A stretch of 64,000 nt of DNA, from contig OZ252297.1 in NCBI GenBank assembly GCA_965250275.1, positions 1,302,001 to 1,366,000 on the forward strand, read 5' to 3'. Of the stretch, positions 1-8,464 are shown one piece after another; the first letter of the stretch is position 1, and every line of letters starts with the position of its first letter. The translations under genes and the position numbers were made by a program. The notes under the pieces are model-generated. The model saw only the letters and a program-made list of their open reading frames with translations. It was not told where the DNA came from and did no database searches. This stretch comes from G965250275 sp965250275 (GTDB taxonomy: Bacteria > Pseudomonadota > Alphaproteobacteria > Rhodobacterales > Rhodobacteraceae).

Positions 1-224
1 AGCAAAAGCCCGTCTTCCTCGAGTTGTCGCATGATGACCGAGACGGTTTGAGCGGACAAACCGGTCATGCGCGCGATTTCGGATTTGGCCAGCGCATCGT
101 GTTTTCTCACCAGCGAAAGCACCAGCCGCTCATTGCGCGCCCGCATGCCACTTTGGTTCGACCCCCGCATCTGCAAGGCCCGGGGATCAAATGGTGCAGC
201 ACTGTCGGCGGAAAAATTGCTCAC
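1..224 (-). CDS. ROK-family transcriptional repressor, N-terminal part (gene runs off left edge)
   Basis: Only the first 74 codons are present. I chose the GTG start at 224 because it follows a strong GGAGGAGG ribosome site. Residues about 28-74 read as a winged helix-turn-helix: an RARNERLVLSLVRK helix, then EIARMTGLSAQTVS as the recognition helix, then a QLEEDGLL wing. This is the usual start of ROK repressors such as XylR, NagC and FrcR. It is divergent from the fructose-type ABC operon, which is the position of FrcR in rhizobia, so it probably controls that operon in response to the sugar. The sugar-kinase-like domain lies outside the window, so the ROK call rests on the DNA-binding part and the context. 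Confidence 0.8.
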   Translation of the reverse strand, partial: MSNFSADSAAPFDPRALQMRGSNQSGMRARNERLVLSLVRKHDALAKSEIARMTGLSAQTVSVIMRQLEEDGLL

Positions 225-271
225 GCGGCCTCCTCCATGAGGAGAAATTTGATCGGTCGGCAGGTCGCCGT

Positions 272-301
272 CAATAATAATTCACAGAGATTTATTTATT
301 G
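272..301. promoter_or_regulatory. Candidate ROK operator: AT-rich imperfect inverted repeat
   Basis: Arms CAATAATAA (272-280) and TTATTTATTG (292-301) are inverted copies with one inserted base, separated by about 11 bases. They lie between the divergent repressor start (224) and frcB (406). AT-rich inverted repeats of this sort are typical ROK operators. A TTGACT hexamer at about 299-304 overlaps the right arm and could be the -35 of frcB. Binding is inferred. Confidence 0.4.
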
Positions 302-405
302 ACTCGGGCTGTGAGTCCCGTGTTCACTTTTCAAGGTGGCGGGTCCGAAGGCTCGCTCTGTGCCGGCCCGAATGGGCAAGAAAAATGGGAGGAAGAGACG
401 TGAAC

Positions 406-1425
406 ATGAAAAGGCTTATCGGTGCATCCGCGCTCGCGCTGACTGCAATGGCTGGCACCGCTTCTGCGGATGCTCATTCTACGACAGTTTGTCTGATCAC
501 CAAAACCGACACCAATCCGTTCTTTGTCAAAATGAAGGAAGGCGCGACGGCCAAAGCCGAAGAACTCGGTATGACCCTGAAGGCATTCGCCGGCAAGGTT
601 GACGGTGATCATGAAACCCAAGTTCAGGCGATTGAGACGTGCATTTTGGATGGCGCCAAGGGTATCTTGCTGACCGCATCCGACACCTCGTCCATCGTGC
701 CGGCTGTCGAGCAGGCGCGCGAAGCGGGCCTGCTTGTCATTGCATTGGACACGCCGCTGTCACCCATCGATTCCGCTGACGCGACCTTTGCGACAGACAA
801 CTTTCTGGCCGGCCTTTTGATCGGACAATGGGCCAAGGCAGCAATGGGCGATGGCGCAGATGATGCCGTGATCGCAACGCTCGACCTGAATGTCAGCCAA
901 CCCACAGTGGACGTCCTCCGCAATCAGGGATTCCTGGAAGGATTCGGCGTGGATCTCGGCGACCCCAATGTAATCGGGGATGAAACTGATCCGCGTCTGG
1001 TGGGCAGCGATGTCACGGATGGCAACGAAGAAGGCGGACGCCGTGCCATGGAAAACCTTCTGGCCAAGAATCCAATGATCAACGTCGTTCACACAATCAA
1101 TGAACCGGCAGCGGCTGGCGCATACGAAGCCCTCAAAGCGATCGGGCGTGAGAACGATGTTCTGATCGTATCTGTGGATGGTGGGTGCCCCGGTGTACAA
1201 AACGTTGCGGATGGTGTGATCGGCGCGACCTCGCAGCAGTATCCGCTGCTGATGGCGTCCCTTGGAGTTGAGGCGGTTAAGAAATGGGCGGATAGCGGGG
1301 AGAAGCCTGAACCCACCCCTGGAAAAGACTTCTTTGATACCGGCGTTGCGCTCGTAACTGATCAGGCTGTCGATGGTGTCGAATCCATTTCCGTCAAAGA
1401 AGGCATGGACCTTTGCTGGGGCTGA
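406..1425 (+). CDS. frcB: Sugar ABC transporter periplasmic binding protein (fructose type, FrcB)
   Basis: A 339-residue periplasmic binding protein of the ribose/fructose class. A Sec signal peptide covers residues 1 to about 24 (basic MKR, hydrophobic core, ASA cleavage). The mature part opens with TTVCLITKTDTNPFFVKMKEG, the first strand and helix of family 1 sugar-binding proteins, and later has a SVDGGCPGVQN loop. It would deliver fructose or a related sugar to FrcC/FrcA. Start: GGGAGGA at 388-394 serves ATG 406; an in-frame GTG at 400 is the alternative. First gene of frcBCAK, and followed by a strong hairpin that may raise its transcript over the permease genes. Family is certain; fructose as ligand is inferred from gene order and from the kinase and isomerase downstream. 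Confidence 0.88.
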   Translation: MKRLIGASALALTAMAGTASADAHSTTVCLITKTDTNPFFVKMKEGATAKAEELGMTLKAFAGKVDGDHETQVQAIETCILDGAKGILLTASDTSSIVPAVEQAREAGLLVIALDTPLSPIDSADATFATDNFLAGLLIGQWAKAAMGDGADDAVIATLDLNVSQPTVDVLRNQGFLEGFGVDLGDPNVIGDETDPRLVGSDVTDGNEEGGRRAMENLLAKNPMINVVHTINEPAAAGAYEALKAIGRENDVLIVSVDGGCPGVQNVADGVIGATSQQYPLLMASLGVEAVKKWADSGEKPEPTPGKDFFDTGVALVTDQAVDGVESISVKEGMDLCWG

Positions 1426-1437
1426 TCTAGCCAAGTC

Positions 1438-1461
1438 CCGGAGGGCGAACCTGCCCTCCGG
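1438..1461 (+). terminator. Intercistronic hairpin after the binding-protein gene
   Basis: Perfect 9-bp stem CCGGAGGGC (1438-1446) and GCCCTCCGG (1453-1461) with the six-base loop GAACCT, thirteen bases after the frcB stop. No T-run follows, so it is more likely an mRNA-stabilising or partial-termination element than a full terminator. It would favour high binding-protein expression over frcC and frcA. Confidence 0.55.
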
Positions 1462-1546
1462 CACCTCTTGCGTGGCGACAAGCGCCGCGCCATCTGTCAA
1501 CGTTCTTCTGATGTGCAGAACGACCCGTCGGGAGGGAGGATAGGCC

Positions 1547-2620
1547 ATGTCAACGCGAGGCACTGACCCGGGCAACTTCGAAGCCGCAGCAGAGGGCAGC
1601 CCCGAACAGATTGCCGATTTCGAGGTCCATAACACAGGTCTCGTCGGGCGTATCCAGCATCTCTTGCATGTCAATCCCTCGCTGGTTCCGCTGATCGTAC
1701 TGGTGGCGGCGATTGTGATTTTCGGACTGCTGCTGGGGTCGAAATTTTTCTCGCCCTTCGCGCTGACGTTGATCCTTCAGCAAGTGCAGATCGTCGGGAT
1801 CGTTGCTGCGGCCCAGAGCCTTGTGATCCTGACGGCTGGTATTGATCTGAGCGTCGGGGCGATCATGGTGATGTCCTCCGTGGTGATGGGTCAGTTTACC
1901 TTTCGCTACGGGCTGCCTCCGACAGTCGCGATCATCTGCGGACTTATGGTCGGAACCTTGATCGGGGCCATCAATGGCTGGCTCGTGAGCCGTGTAAAAC
2001 TGCCGCCCTTCATCGTGACGTTGGGGATGTGGCAGATCATCCTGGCTACGAATTTCCTCTATTCCGCAAACGAAACGATCCGTTCGCAGGACATCGAGGC
2101 AAATGCGCCGATCCTTCAGTTGTTCGGTACAAAGTTTAACGTGGGCGGCGCGGTCTTCACCATTGGTGTGATTTTTATGCTCGTGCTGATCTTTGTGCTG
2201 GCCTATGCGCTGCGGCACACGGCTTGGGGGCGACATGTTTACGCCGTCGGTGACGATCCGGAAGCGGCTGAGCTTTCAGGGGTGAATGTTCATCGCACCC
2301 TGATGTCTGTCTATATGCTGTCTGGGCTGATTTGTGCCTTTGCAGGCTGGGCTTTGATCGGACGGATCGGCTCGGTTTCTCCTACCTCGGGTCAACTTGC
2401 GAACATAGAAAGCATTACTGCGGTTGTGATTGGTGGCATCTCGCTTTTCGGCGGCCGTGGTTCGATCCTGGGCAGTCTGTTCGGCGCTTTGATCGTTGGG
2501 GTGTTTTCGCTTGGGCTGCGTCTTCTGGGTGCGGACGCGCAATGGACCTTCCTGCTGATCGGCATTCTCATCATCGCGGCCGTTGCCGTGGACCAGTGGA
2601 TCAGGAAGGTATCAGCATAA
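1547..2620 (+). CDS. frcC: Sugar ABC transporter permease (FrcC)
   Basis: A 357-residue inner-membrane permease of the ribose/xylose/fructose family (BPD_transp_2). After a hydrophilic N-terminus of about 45 residues there are some ten hydrophobic segments. The family motif LTAGIDLSVGAIM sits near residue 100, and the EAA-like ELSGVNVHRTLMSVYMLSG loop near residue 243 contacts the ATPase. ATG 1547 follows GGGAGGGAGGA. The stop TAA overlaps the frcA start by one base (TAATG), so the two are translationally coupled. Length and motifs match full-length family members, with no sign of damage. It pairs with one FrcA that supplies ATP hydrolysis. Confidence 0.9.
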   Translation: MSTRGTDPGNFEAAAEGSPEQIADFEVHNTGLVGRIQHLLHVNPSLVPLIVLVAAIVIFGLLLGSKFFSPFALTLILQQVQIVGIVAAAQSLVILTAGIDLSVGAIMVMSSVVMGQFTFRYGLPPTVAIICGLMVGTLIGAINGWLVSRVKLPPFIVTLGMWQIILATNFLYSANETIRSQDIEANAPILQLFGTKFNVGGAVFTIGVIFMLVLIFVLAYALRHTAWGRHVYAVGDDPEAAELSGVNVHRTLMSVYMLSGLICAFAGWALIGRIGSVSPTSGQLANIESITAVVIGGISLFGGRGSILGSLFGALIVGVFSLGLRLLGADAQWTFLLIGILIIAAVAVDQWIRKVSA

Positions 2621-3396
2621 TGAAGCCTATTCTCAAAGCGCGAAAGTTGGTCAAACGCTACGGCAGAGTAACCGCGCTTGATCATTGTGACTTCGATTTG
2701 ATGCCGGGCGAGATCCTTGCTGTGATTGGTGACAATGGCGCTGGGAAGTCGACCTTGATCAAAGCGGTATCCGGTGCCGTTACTCCGGATGAAGGGGATG
2801 TCTGGCTCGAGGGCCAGAAGGTCAATTTCCACTCACCGATCGACGCGCGCGAGGCGGGCATCGAAACTGTTTATCAAACCCTCGCAATGTCCCCGGCGCT
2901 GTCGATCGCCGACAACATGTTTATGGGGCGGGAGGTCCGCCGGGCCGGATTCCGGGGGAAGTTCCTGCGTCAGCTGGACCGCCCCTACATGGAGAAGTTT
3001 GCGCGCGAAAAGCTATCCGAACTGGGTCTGATGACGATCCAGAACATCAATCAGGCGGTGGAAACACTTTCCGGTGGCCAACGGCAGGGTGTTGCCGTGG
3101 CGCGCGCGGCGGCTTTCGGCTCAAAAGTGATCATCCTGGATGAGCCGACGGCCGCGCTTGGGGTGAAGGAAAGCAGGCGGGTTCTGGAACTCATTCTTGA
3201 TGTGAAATCGCGCGGCATTCCGATCATATTGATCAGTCACAACATGCCTCATGTATTCGAAGTGGCCGATCGGATTCACGTGCACCGATTGGGCAAACGA
3301 ATCTGCGTGATCCAACCAACAGACTACACCATGTCCGATGCCGTGGCGTTCATGACCGGGGCAAAAGAGCCGCAAATGGATGCTCAGGAATTATGA
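2620..3396 (+). CDS. frcA: Sugar ABC transporter ATP-binding protein (FrcA)
   Basis: A 258-residue single-domain ABC ATPase. Walker A is GDNGAGKST (residues 37-45), the Q-loop lies in TVYQTLAM, the signature is LSGGQRQ, Walker B is VIILDEPTAAL, and the H-loop is ISHNMPHVFEV. Ribose- and xylose-type importers use an ATPase with two fused cassettes of about 500 residues; one cassette of about 260 residues is characteristic of the fructose (Frc) type, which supports the substrate call. The start ATG 2620 overlaps the frcC stop, and its last bases overlap frcK in an ATGA. Reading the frame back to 2332 would run through frcC, so the longer frame is not used. Confidence 0.9.
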   Translation: MKPILKARKLVKRYGRVTALDHCDFDLMPGEILAVIGDNGAGKSTLIKAVSGAVTPDEGDVWLEGQKVNFHSPIDAREAGIETVYQTLAMSPALSIADNMFMGREVRRAGFRGKFLRQLDRPYMEKFAREKLSELGLMTIQNINQAVETLSGGQRQGVAVARAAAFGSKVIILDEPTAALGVKESRRVLELILDVKSRGIPIILISHNMPHVFEVADRIHVHRLGKRICVIQPTDYTMSDAVAFMTGAKEPQMDAQEL

Positions 3397-3998
3397 TTTC
3401 GGCGCAGGCCATCGCCGACAAGATTGCAACTGTACCGTTCTCCGGCCGGCGCTTGATCGCCTTTGCCGGGCCTCCGGCAAGCGGAAAATCCACCTTGGCG
3501 GCGGATGTTGTGGAGGTGCTGGGGGCGTCAGCCAGGCTTGTGCCAATGGACGGGTTTCATTTGGACAATCGGCTTCTTGAGCCCCGACACCTTGGGGAAC
3601 GAAAAGGAGCGCCGGAGACATTCGATCTTGGCGGGTTTTCGCGGTTGGTACAGTCGCTGAGACACGATGAGCAGGTCTTTTTTCCTATTTTCGATCGCGA
3701 ACGGGATATTGCCATTGCTGCCGCCGATGAAGTGGACGGCGGCATCGATACCGTGATCATTGAGGGCAACTACCTTATGTTCGACGAGCCTGGCTGGCGC
3801 GATCTGGCGGACCACTGGGACGGTTGTCTTTTCCTTGACGCTCCAATGGAAACGCTGCGTGCGCGCCTGATCCAGCGCTGGCTCAAGTTCGGGCTGCCTG
3901 AAATCGAGGCCCGCAAGCGAGCCGAAGGCAACGATCTGCTGAATGCTGAACGCATTCTGAAGCGACGACTGCCTGTCTCCACTGAGCTGGAGATGTGA
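3393..3998 (+). CDS. frcK: P-loop sugar/nucleoside kinase of the FrcK type
   Basis: A 201-residue P-loop kinase related to uridine kinase, phosphoribulokinase and pantothenate kinase. Walker A is GPPASGKST at residues 26-34; MDGFHLDN follows at about 53-60 as the substrate loop; IIEGNYLMFDEPGW near 123 is the Walker B region, and a basic lid follows (RLIQRWLKFG). It overlaps frcA by four bases (ATGA), so it is co-translated with the transporter. Rhizobial frc operons end with this same kinase. Its exact sugar has not been firmly settled there, so fructose phosphorylation is an inference from context. Confidence 0.82.
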   Translation: MISAQAIADKIATVPFSGRRLIAFAGPPASGKSTLAADVVEVLGASARLVPMDGFHLDNRLLEPRHLGERKGAPETFDLGGFSRLVQSLRHDEQVFFPIFDRERDIAIAAADEVDGGIDTVIIEGNYLMFDEPGWRDLADHWDGCLFLDAPMETLRARLIQRWLKFGLPEIEARKRAEGNDLLNAERILKRRLPVSTELEM

Positions 3999-4070
3999 CG
4001 ATCGGCACTGGCATGCTGCCCCGAGCGAACTCACCTCAAAGTCATGATCTGAAAGACCAGGGAAAAGACA

Positions 4071-4739
4071 ATGTACCGATCCGAGGTTAACCAAATCATT
4101 CGAGACGCTGACAAGTTCATTCGGTCTCACGGCATTCACTTGCCACCATTTGCGTATTGGGACCCGGACGAAATCTCTGGGCCGCGAGGCGCATTGATCC
4201 GCACACGCAAGCTGGGCTGGGATGTCACGGACTATGGGCGCGGCAGATTTGACGAACTCGGCCTGTTCCTGTTTACCACCCGCAATGGCGATCACGCTGA
4301 TCTCAAGGCGGGTCGCGGGATGTTGTATGCCGAGAAGGTTATGATCTCGCGCGCGGATCAGGTCTCACCGATGCATCGACATATCGTCAAATCAGAAGAC
4401 ATCATAAACCGTGGCGGCGGCGATCTGGTCGTCGAGCTGTTTGCGTCCTTGGAAGATGGATCAATTGACAGGTCCGGGCACGTGACGGTGTTCTGTGATG
4501 CCGAACGCATCACGCTGCGCGCTGGGGAACATTTGCGCTTGAAACCGGGGCAGAGTGTGACTTTGGCTCCGGGTGACTGGCACGCATTCTGGGCAGACAA
4601 AAATGACGTCCTCATCGTCGAAGTCTCGACAGTGAATGATGATTTGACCGACAATGTTTTCGAAGAGCCCATTGAGCGCTTCAGCACAATCGTCGAAGAC
4701 GAGCTTCCATTGCATTTGTTGGTTTCGGATTACGCCTAA
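4071..4739 (+). CDS. D-lyxose (D-mannose) ketol-isomerase, cupin type
   Basis: A 222-residue cupin of the bacterial D-lyxose isomerase family, which interconverts D-lyxose with D-xylulose and D-mannose with D-fructose. The metal site is visible as H102, H104 and E109 in SPMHRHIVKSED, with the fourth ligand H171 in PGDWHAFW. Family length is about 225, so the gene is intact. It lies 72 bases after frcK on the same strand and would feed mannose or lyxose into the fructose or xylulose pool. ATG 4071 has an AGGGAAAAG site. Family assignment is strong; the physiological sugar is inferred. Confidence 0.83.
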   Translation: MYRSEVNQIIRDADKFIRSHGIHLPPFAYWDPDEISGPRGALIRTRKLGWDVTDYGRGRFDELGLFLFTTRNGDHADLKAGRGMLYAEKVMISRADQVSPMHRHIVKSEDIINRGGGDLVVELFASLEDGSIDRSGHVTVFCDAERITLRAGEHLRLKPGQSVTLAPGDWHAFWADKNDVLIVEVSTVNDDLTDNVFEEPIERFSTIVEDELPLHLLVSDYA

Positions 4740-4817
4740 CAGTATCTATCCTGATGCGCGCCTTTTCTCTGTCTATCACTTGCCGATCGGGACCACGTTC
4801 AGTCTGTCGGTGTGTCG

Positions 4818-4834
4818 ACCGACCCTGGGTCGGT
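4818..4834. promoter_or_regulatory. 17-bp palindrome upstream of the flavodoxin-like gene
   Basis: ACCGACCC (4818-4825), one central T, GGGTCGGT (4827-4834). The arms are perfect and eight bases long with a one-base centre, in the gap between the isomerase and the flavodoxin-like gene, about 40 bases before ATG 4875. The shape fits a dimeric repressor site better than a terminator because no T-run follows. The binding protein is unknown. Confidence 0.35.
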
Positions 4835-4874
4835 ATGGGTCGCCAAACTCCATCAAGAGCGCTACCACTCACCC

Positions 4875-5360
4875 ATGCCTCAGTTGTTGATCGTCTATCA
4901 CTCAAAGACCGGCGGGAGTCGGCAAATGGCGGTTGCGGCGGCTGATGCAGCCCGCGCGGAACTCCCGACCGACCTCAAGCCTGCATCGGAGGCGAAGCCG
5001 TCAGACCTGCTGGCGGCGGACGGATACATCTTTTGTGCGCCAGAAAACCTCGCCGCAATCGCAGGAGTCATGAAAGACTTCTTTGACAGGTGCTACTATC
5101 CGGTCCTTGGGAGGATTGAAGGCAGGCCCTATTCCCAAATGGTCTGTGCTGGGTCAGACGGGCAGAATGCAGCGCGTCAGACGGCGAGAATTGCGCAAGG
5201 ATGGCGGCTTCGGGAGGTGCAGCCCCCGCTGATCATCTGCACCCATGCGCAAACGCCGGAGGCGATCCTGGCGGAAAAGACGATACCCGAAGAAGAGTTG
5301 GTCCTCTGCCGCGAGCTTGGCGCCGCGATGGGTGCTGGGATCAGCATGGGCGTGTTCTGA
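4875..5360 (+). CDS. Flavodoxin-family NAD(P)H-dependent oxidoreductase
   Basis: A 161-residue protein with the flavodoxin fold. The N-terminal strand and phosphate loop read LLIVYHSKTGGSRQMA, which normally binds the FMN phosphate. GYIFCAPENLAAIAGVMKDFFDRCYYP is the middle strand and helix seen in flavodoxin-like quinone and azo reductases. ATG 4875 was chosen because the protein begins directly with the first beta strand; upstream in-frame codons give a non-conserved leader. No membrane or export signal, so cytoplasmic. It sits between the sugar genes and an MFS gene and has no obvious pathway link to them. Electron donor and acceptor cannot be told from the sequence. Confidence 0.7.
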   Translation: MPQLLIVYHSKTGGSRQMAVAAADAARAELPTDLKPASEAKPSDLLAADGYIFCAPENLAAIAGVMKDFFDRCYYPVLGRIEGRPYSQMVCAGSDGQNAARQTARIAQGWRLREVQPPLIICTHAQTPEAILAEKTIPEEELVLCRELGAAMGAGISMGVF

Positions 5361-5513
5361 CCCTTTAGCCTTTGGAGCCAGGTGAGCGAGAGTGAACTGG
5401 GGCGGCGCGTTGCGGTCGGCTCTCAGGCGAAACCTGAGCGTTCTGGCTTACCGTGTCGGAGGCTTGCGAAGTTCGTTAAGCTTAGGTGTGTTCAAACGAG
5501 ACCGGATTCGGAC

Positions 5514-6911
5514 ATGAACGCTGACAACGGCGCAACACGCAGATGGTGGCTCCTCGCTTCGATGGCGCTCTCCGGCGGGTTGATCATGCTGGATGAGACC
5601 GTGGTCGGGGTGGCTTTGCCAACATTGCGCGACGACCTTGGGATGTCTCAGGCCGGGGCACATTGGGTCATCAGCGTATATATGCTCGTATTCGCGTGTT
5701 GTGCGGCAGCAGGCGGAAGGCTGGGTGACCTCGTGGGGTATCGCCGCCTCCTGCTGGCTGGGGCGGGCCTTTTCGGCCTCGGCTCGCTGATCTGTGGCCT
5801 GGCCCCGAACGGCCCGATCCTGATTGCGGCGCGGGCTGTGCAAGGTCTTGGTGCAGCAGCCATTTTTCCGATGACCGTGGCGATGATCATGGTTGCGTTT
5901 CCGAAGGAGCAGCGCGGGATGGCTATGGGCGCCCTGGCCGCGATCAGCACCGTGTTCCTTGCCCTTGGACCTCTTGTCGGAGGTTATCTCAGCCAGGCCG
6001 TTTCCTGGCGCTGGATTTTCTGGATCAACATCCCTGTGGTCGCTGCGGCGTCGGCAATCGTGGTCTGGGCATTCCCGCGTCGACCCGTTCGAGAGGCGAG
6101 CGAGCCGTTTGATGTGTTTGGTCTTGTCACACTGATTGGTGGTTTGAGCCTGTTGGTTTTCGGGATCATGCAAGGGTCGATCCTCGGCTGGACAAGCGTC
6201 ACAATCCTTGGTGCCATGCTCGCGGGCGCGGCCCTCTTGGGAGTGTTCATAGCCATTGAAACCCGCAATGACGCGCCCTTGATCAATGTGGAGCTCTTCA
6301 AACTCAAGGCCTTCAGCGCCGCCAATCTGATCGTCTTTGCGGGGCAGTACTCCAAGATCGTGATCGTCGTTTTCGGCGCGCTCTACCTGCAGGACAAACT
6401 CAATTTGCAACCCTTGATCGCAGGGTGTGCATTGCTTCTGGCGGTCGCCGGCTTCCCTTTCCTCTCTACACCGGTCGGTCGCGTGGCCGACAAAACCGGC
6501 GCGCGACGTCTGGTTCTGTCCGGTCTGACCGTCGCGACGGTTGCGATGTTTCTGATTGCCGTGGCCGCTGGGTCGGACCGCTTTCTCTGGATGGCGCCGG
6601 GTCTGTTGCTCTGGAGCCTGGGAATGCCGTTTGTCTATGCACCTGTCCTGCGGGAGTTGGCCAATGCGGTGCCGGTGGACAAACAGGGACAGGTCGGTGG
6701 CATCGGCGTGAGCTTCCGCTTGCTGGGTGGCACTATGGCAGCCGCTGTTGGCAGCAGCATCCTGTCCGCTTCAGATGAATTTCAATTGGTGTTTCTGTCG
6801 ACCGCAGGTTTGATGCTCATAGCGCTGCTTTTTGGGTACGCTGCCCTGACACGCGATGCGCCTGCACCCGCAATGGATCATCATCACCCTTTGCGGGTTC
6901 TTGGTCACTGA
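5514..6911 (+). CDS. MFS transporter, DHA2 (EmrB/QacA-like) drug or metabolite exporter
   Basis: A 465-residue inner-membrane transporter with about 14 hydrophobic segments, as in DHA2 exporters. The first helix carries LIMLDETVVGVALPTLRDDLG, the motif D1 region of this family, and GGRLGDLVGYRRLLLAG near residue 68 is MFS motif A. Helix 5 has LAALGPLVGGYLSQAVSWRW-like motif C residues near 146-165. I used ATG 5514 because helix 1 then starts near residue 12. An in-frame GTG at 5382 with a nearby GGAG would add 44 charged, non-conserved residues. Substrate unknown. Confidence 0.8.
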   Translation: MNADNGATRRWWLLASMALSGGLIMLDETVVGVALPTLRDDLGMSQAGAHWVISVYMLVFACCAAAGGRLGDLVGYRRLLLAGAGLFGLGSLICGLAPNGPILIAARAVQGLGAAAIFPMTVAMIMVAFPKEQRGMAMGALAAISTVFLALGPLVGGYLSQAVSWRWIFWINIPVVAAASAIVVWAFPRRPVREASEPFDVFGLVTLIGGLSLLVFGIMQGSILGWTSVTILGAMLAGAALLGVFIAIETRNDAPLINVELFKLKAFSAANLIVFAGQYSKIVIVVFGALYLQDKLNLQPLIAGCALLLAVAGFPFLSTPVGRVADKTGARRLVLSGLTVATVAMFLIAVAAGSDRFLWMAPGLLLWSLGMPFVYAPVLRELANAVPVDKQGQVGGIGVSFRLLGGTMAAAVGSSILSASDEFQLVFLSTAGLMLIALLFGYAALTRDAPAPAMDHHHPLRVLGH

Positions 6912-7327
6912 CGTGCGTCCAGATGTATCGCTTTATGAAGACGGCGAATGCTGTCGATCCTTTGCACCTGCCATTGAATCGCTTGCACAAGCTTGGCGTC
7001 AAAGACCAACAAACCTGCTAGGAACGGCGCGAGTTGCTCATTCTGGGCCTTTGTACTGAGTGCTGTAGGTGTGTCAAAGGCACTATTGCCTGAATGTCAA
7101 AGGGTGGAGTGGCGGGGTTCGGAGGCGCTCTTCGACTGGCCATGAACAGAATCTGGGCCTCAGAACGCGTCGCGGCATCAACGATAGCGTTGACCCGGAG
7201 CAGACACTAGCAAGATTGCCTGCAATGTCTTCAACAGTTGGCGACGATCCCACCCAACCACTGATCATCTGAGCATCGAACAAAAGCGTCTCAAGTGTGA
7301 TACGGTTCTAGAGACAAGGAGTGCTCC
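6912..7327. other. Intergenic stretch without a supported gene
   Basis: Short frames on both strands show no recognisable domain and no convincing ribosome site. The only clear signal is AAGGAG just before the deaminase start at 7328. No terminator-like hairpin with a T-run was found. Confidence 0.5.
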
Positions 7328-7897
7328 ATGATTGATCGGCGTTCATTTCTGCTTTCGGCCACATCAGCGATTGCACTGCAGCCGTCGGCTTCAGTTGCCA
7401 GCTCAAAACAAATCGTTGTAACGCCAGCAGCTTCGCTCAGCGACATTGATCGCCGGCGGCACGAGAAATACATGCAAATGGCGATCGATCTCATCGAAGA
7501 TGGTCCTCCATACGGAACTGTAATCGTTGACCAAACCTCGGATGTCGTGGTGTGCACTGGAAAAAACCGACGCAGCCGGAATAGGATCTACCACGGTGAA
7601 ATGGATGCCTTGATCAATTGCGGAAACGAGAACCCCGACATCGACTGGACGAAACTGACGCTCTACACAACAGGCGAACCCTGTCCGATGTGCATGTCCG
7701 CGCTCGTTTGGAATCGCATCCCCAGAATGGTCTATGGCACCTCCATACGAAAGCTGACCGAGATCGGGCTCAACCAAATTGGTCTTGCTTCACCCGTGGT
7801 CGCTAGTGCCGCACCGTTTTACAGCGGTGAGATCATCACGGGAGTTTTGGGAGACAAAACCGATGCGATCTTCGATGAATGGCGGGCAAACCGCTAG
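7328..7897 (+). CDS. Tat-exported nucleoside/tRNA-type deaminase (cytidine deaminase superfamily)
   Basis: A 189-residue zinc deaminase. The catalytic signature is intact: H89-G-E91 in YHGEMDAL (zinc ligand and proton shuttle) and C119-x-x-C122 in EPCPMCMSALVW. These motifs group it with guanine/tRNA-adenosine-type nucleoside deaminases. The unusual part is the N-terminus: DRRSFLLSATSAIAL at residues 3-17 is a twin-arginine signal, so the folded enzyme should be exported to the periplasm, whereas most relatives are cytosolic. AAGGAG lies seven bases before ATG 7328. It stands alone between two intergenic stretches. The substrate, perhaps a purine or pterin, is not known. Confidence 0.78.
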   Translation: MIDRRSFLLSATSAIALQPSASVASSKQIVVTPAASLSDIDRRRHEKYMQMAIDLIEDGPPYGTVIVDQTSDVVVCTGKNRRSRNRIYHGEMDALINCGNENPDIDWTKLTLYTTGEPCPMCMSALVWNRIPRMVYGTSIRKLTEIGLNQIGLASPVVASAAPFYSGEIITGVLGDKTDAIFDEWRANR

Positions 7898-8464
7898 CAA
7901 GACAATTGTTCGACTGAGACTTGAGACCGGTGTTATTCGATTGGCGACCTAAAAGTTGCGGTTAGTCGCTCGTTCAATGCGTGATGAGGCTCGGCGGAAG
8001 AACCGTAGTGAAGCTCAGCAAATGCGGCGAGCCCAATCGCTGGGAACTGCGCCATCGCAACGCCAACGGGACCCGGGCCACCAAACAACGGCAAGACGGC
8101 TTCGGGAAGTTGGGCGCCTGCTTCGCGTCCTTGCGCGCCAAAACCGATCTTACCAAACCAAATGGTATCACTCTGCGACATCACAACGTTTGTGAGATTT
8201 TTGACCGCTTCACGGACGTTGAGATCGGTCGCCAGCTCGATGATTCCGTAGTTGTGGTCCAGATCACTCGTAGTCGTCGCGGTGGCGTTCCCGTGGGATT
8301 TTAGAAGCCGACATTTGTGCATCGCGCAGCATCTGTTGAAACCGACTCCGAACCGACCTCGGATGCAGCGAAGTAACTAGACCTTTTCGCTGCCTCCGCT
8401 CGACTTGGGCGAATCCTGTTGATTGCTCCTTCGAGAGATTTACTCTTGCCCCGCAGATGGCTTG
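7898..8464. other. Intergenic stretch with degenerate repeat and only doubtful frames
   Basis: A 129-codon minus frame (7933-8322) exists but has no recognised domain, and its 3' end runs into a repeat-like segment at about 7951-7985. The rest has no start sites with good ribosome signals. I read it as decayed or non-coding DNA between the deaminase and the serine hydrolase. Confidence 0.4.
7951..7985 (+). repeat. Degenerate short intergenic repeat, copy A
   Basis: GTTGCGGTTAGTC followed by CAATGCG resembles the core of the segments at 11955-12005 and 20205-20240 read on the opposite strand (GTAGCGGTCACTC, then ACAATGCG). Similarity is partial and gapped. Confidence 0.25.

Noticed and set aside
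760..1674. 304-codon minus frame across frcB and the start of frcC
   Set aside because: Antisense to two clearly functional genes with a signal peptide and transporter motifs; no domain of its own.
5382..5513. Upstream GTG start of the MFS gene
   Set aside because: It would add 44 charged residues before helix 1 that do not fit the family; possible but less likely than ATG 5514.
7933..8322. 129-codon minus frame between deaminase and serine hydrolase
   Set aside because: No known domain, no good ribosome site, and it runs into a repeat-like segment. Kept only as a remark on the intergenic stretch.
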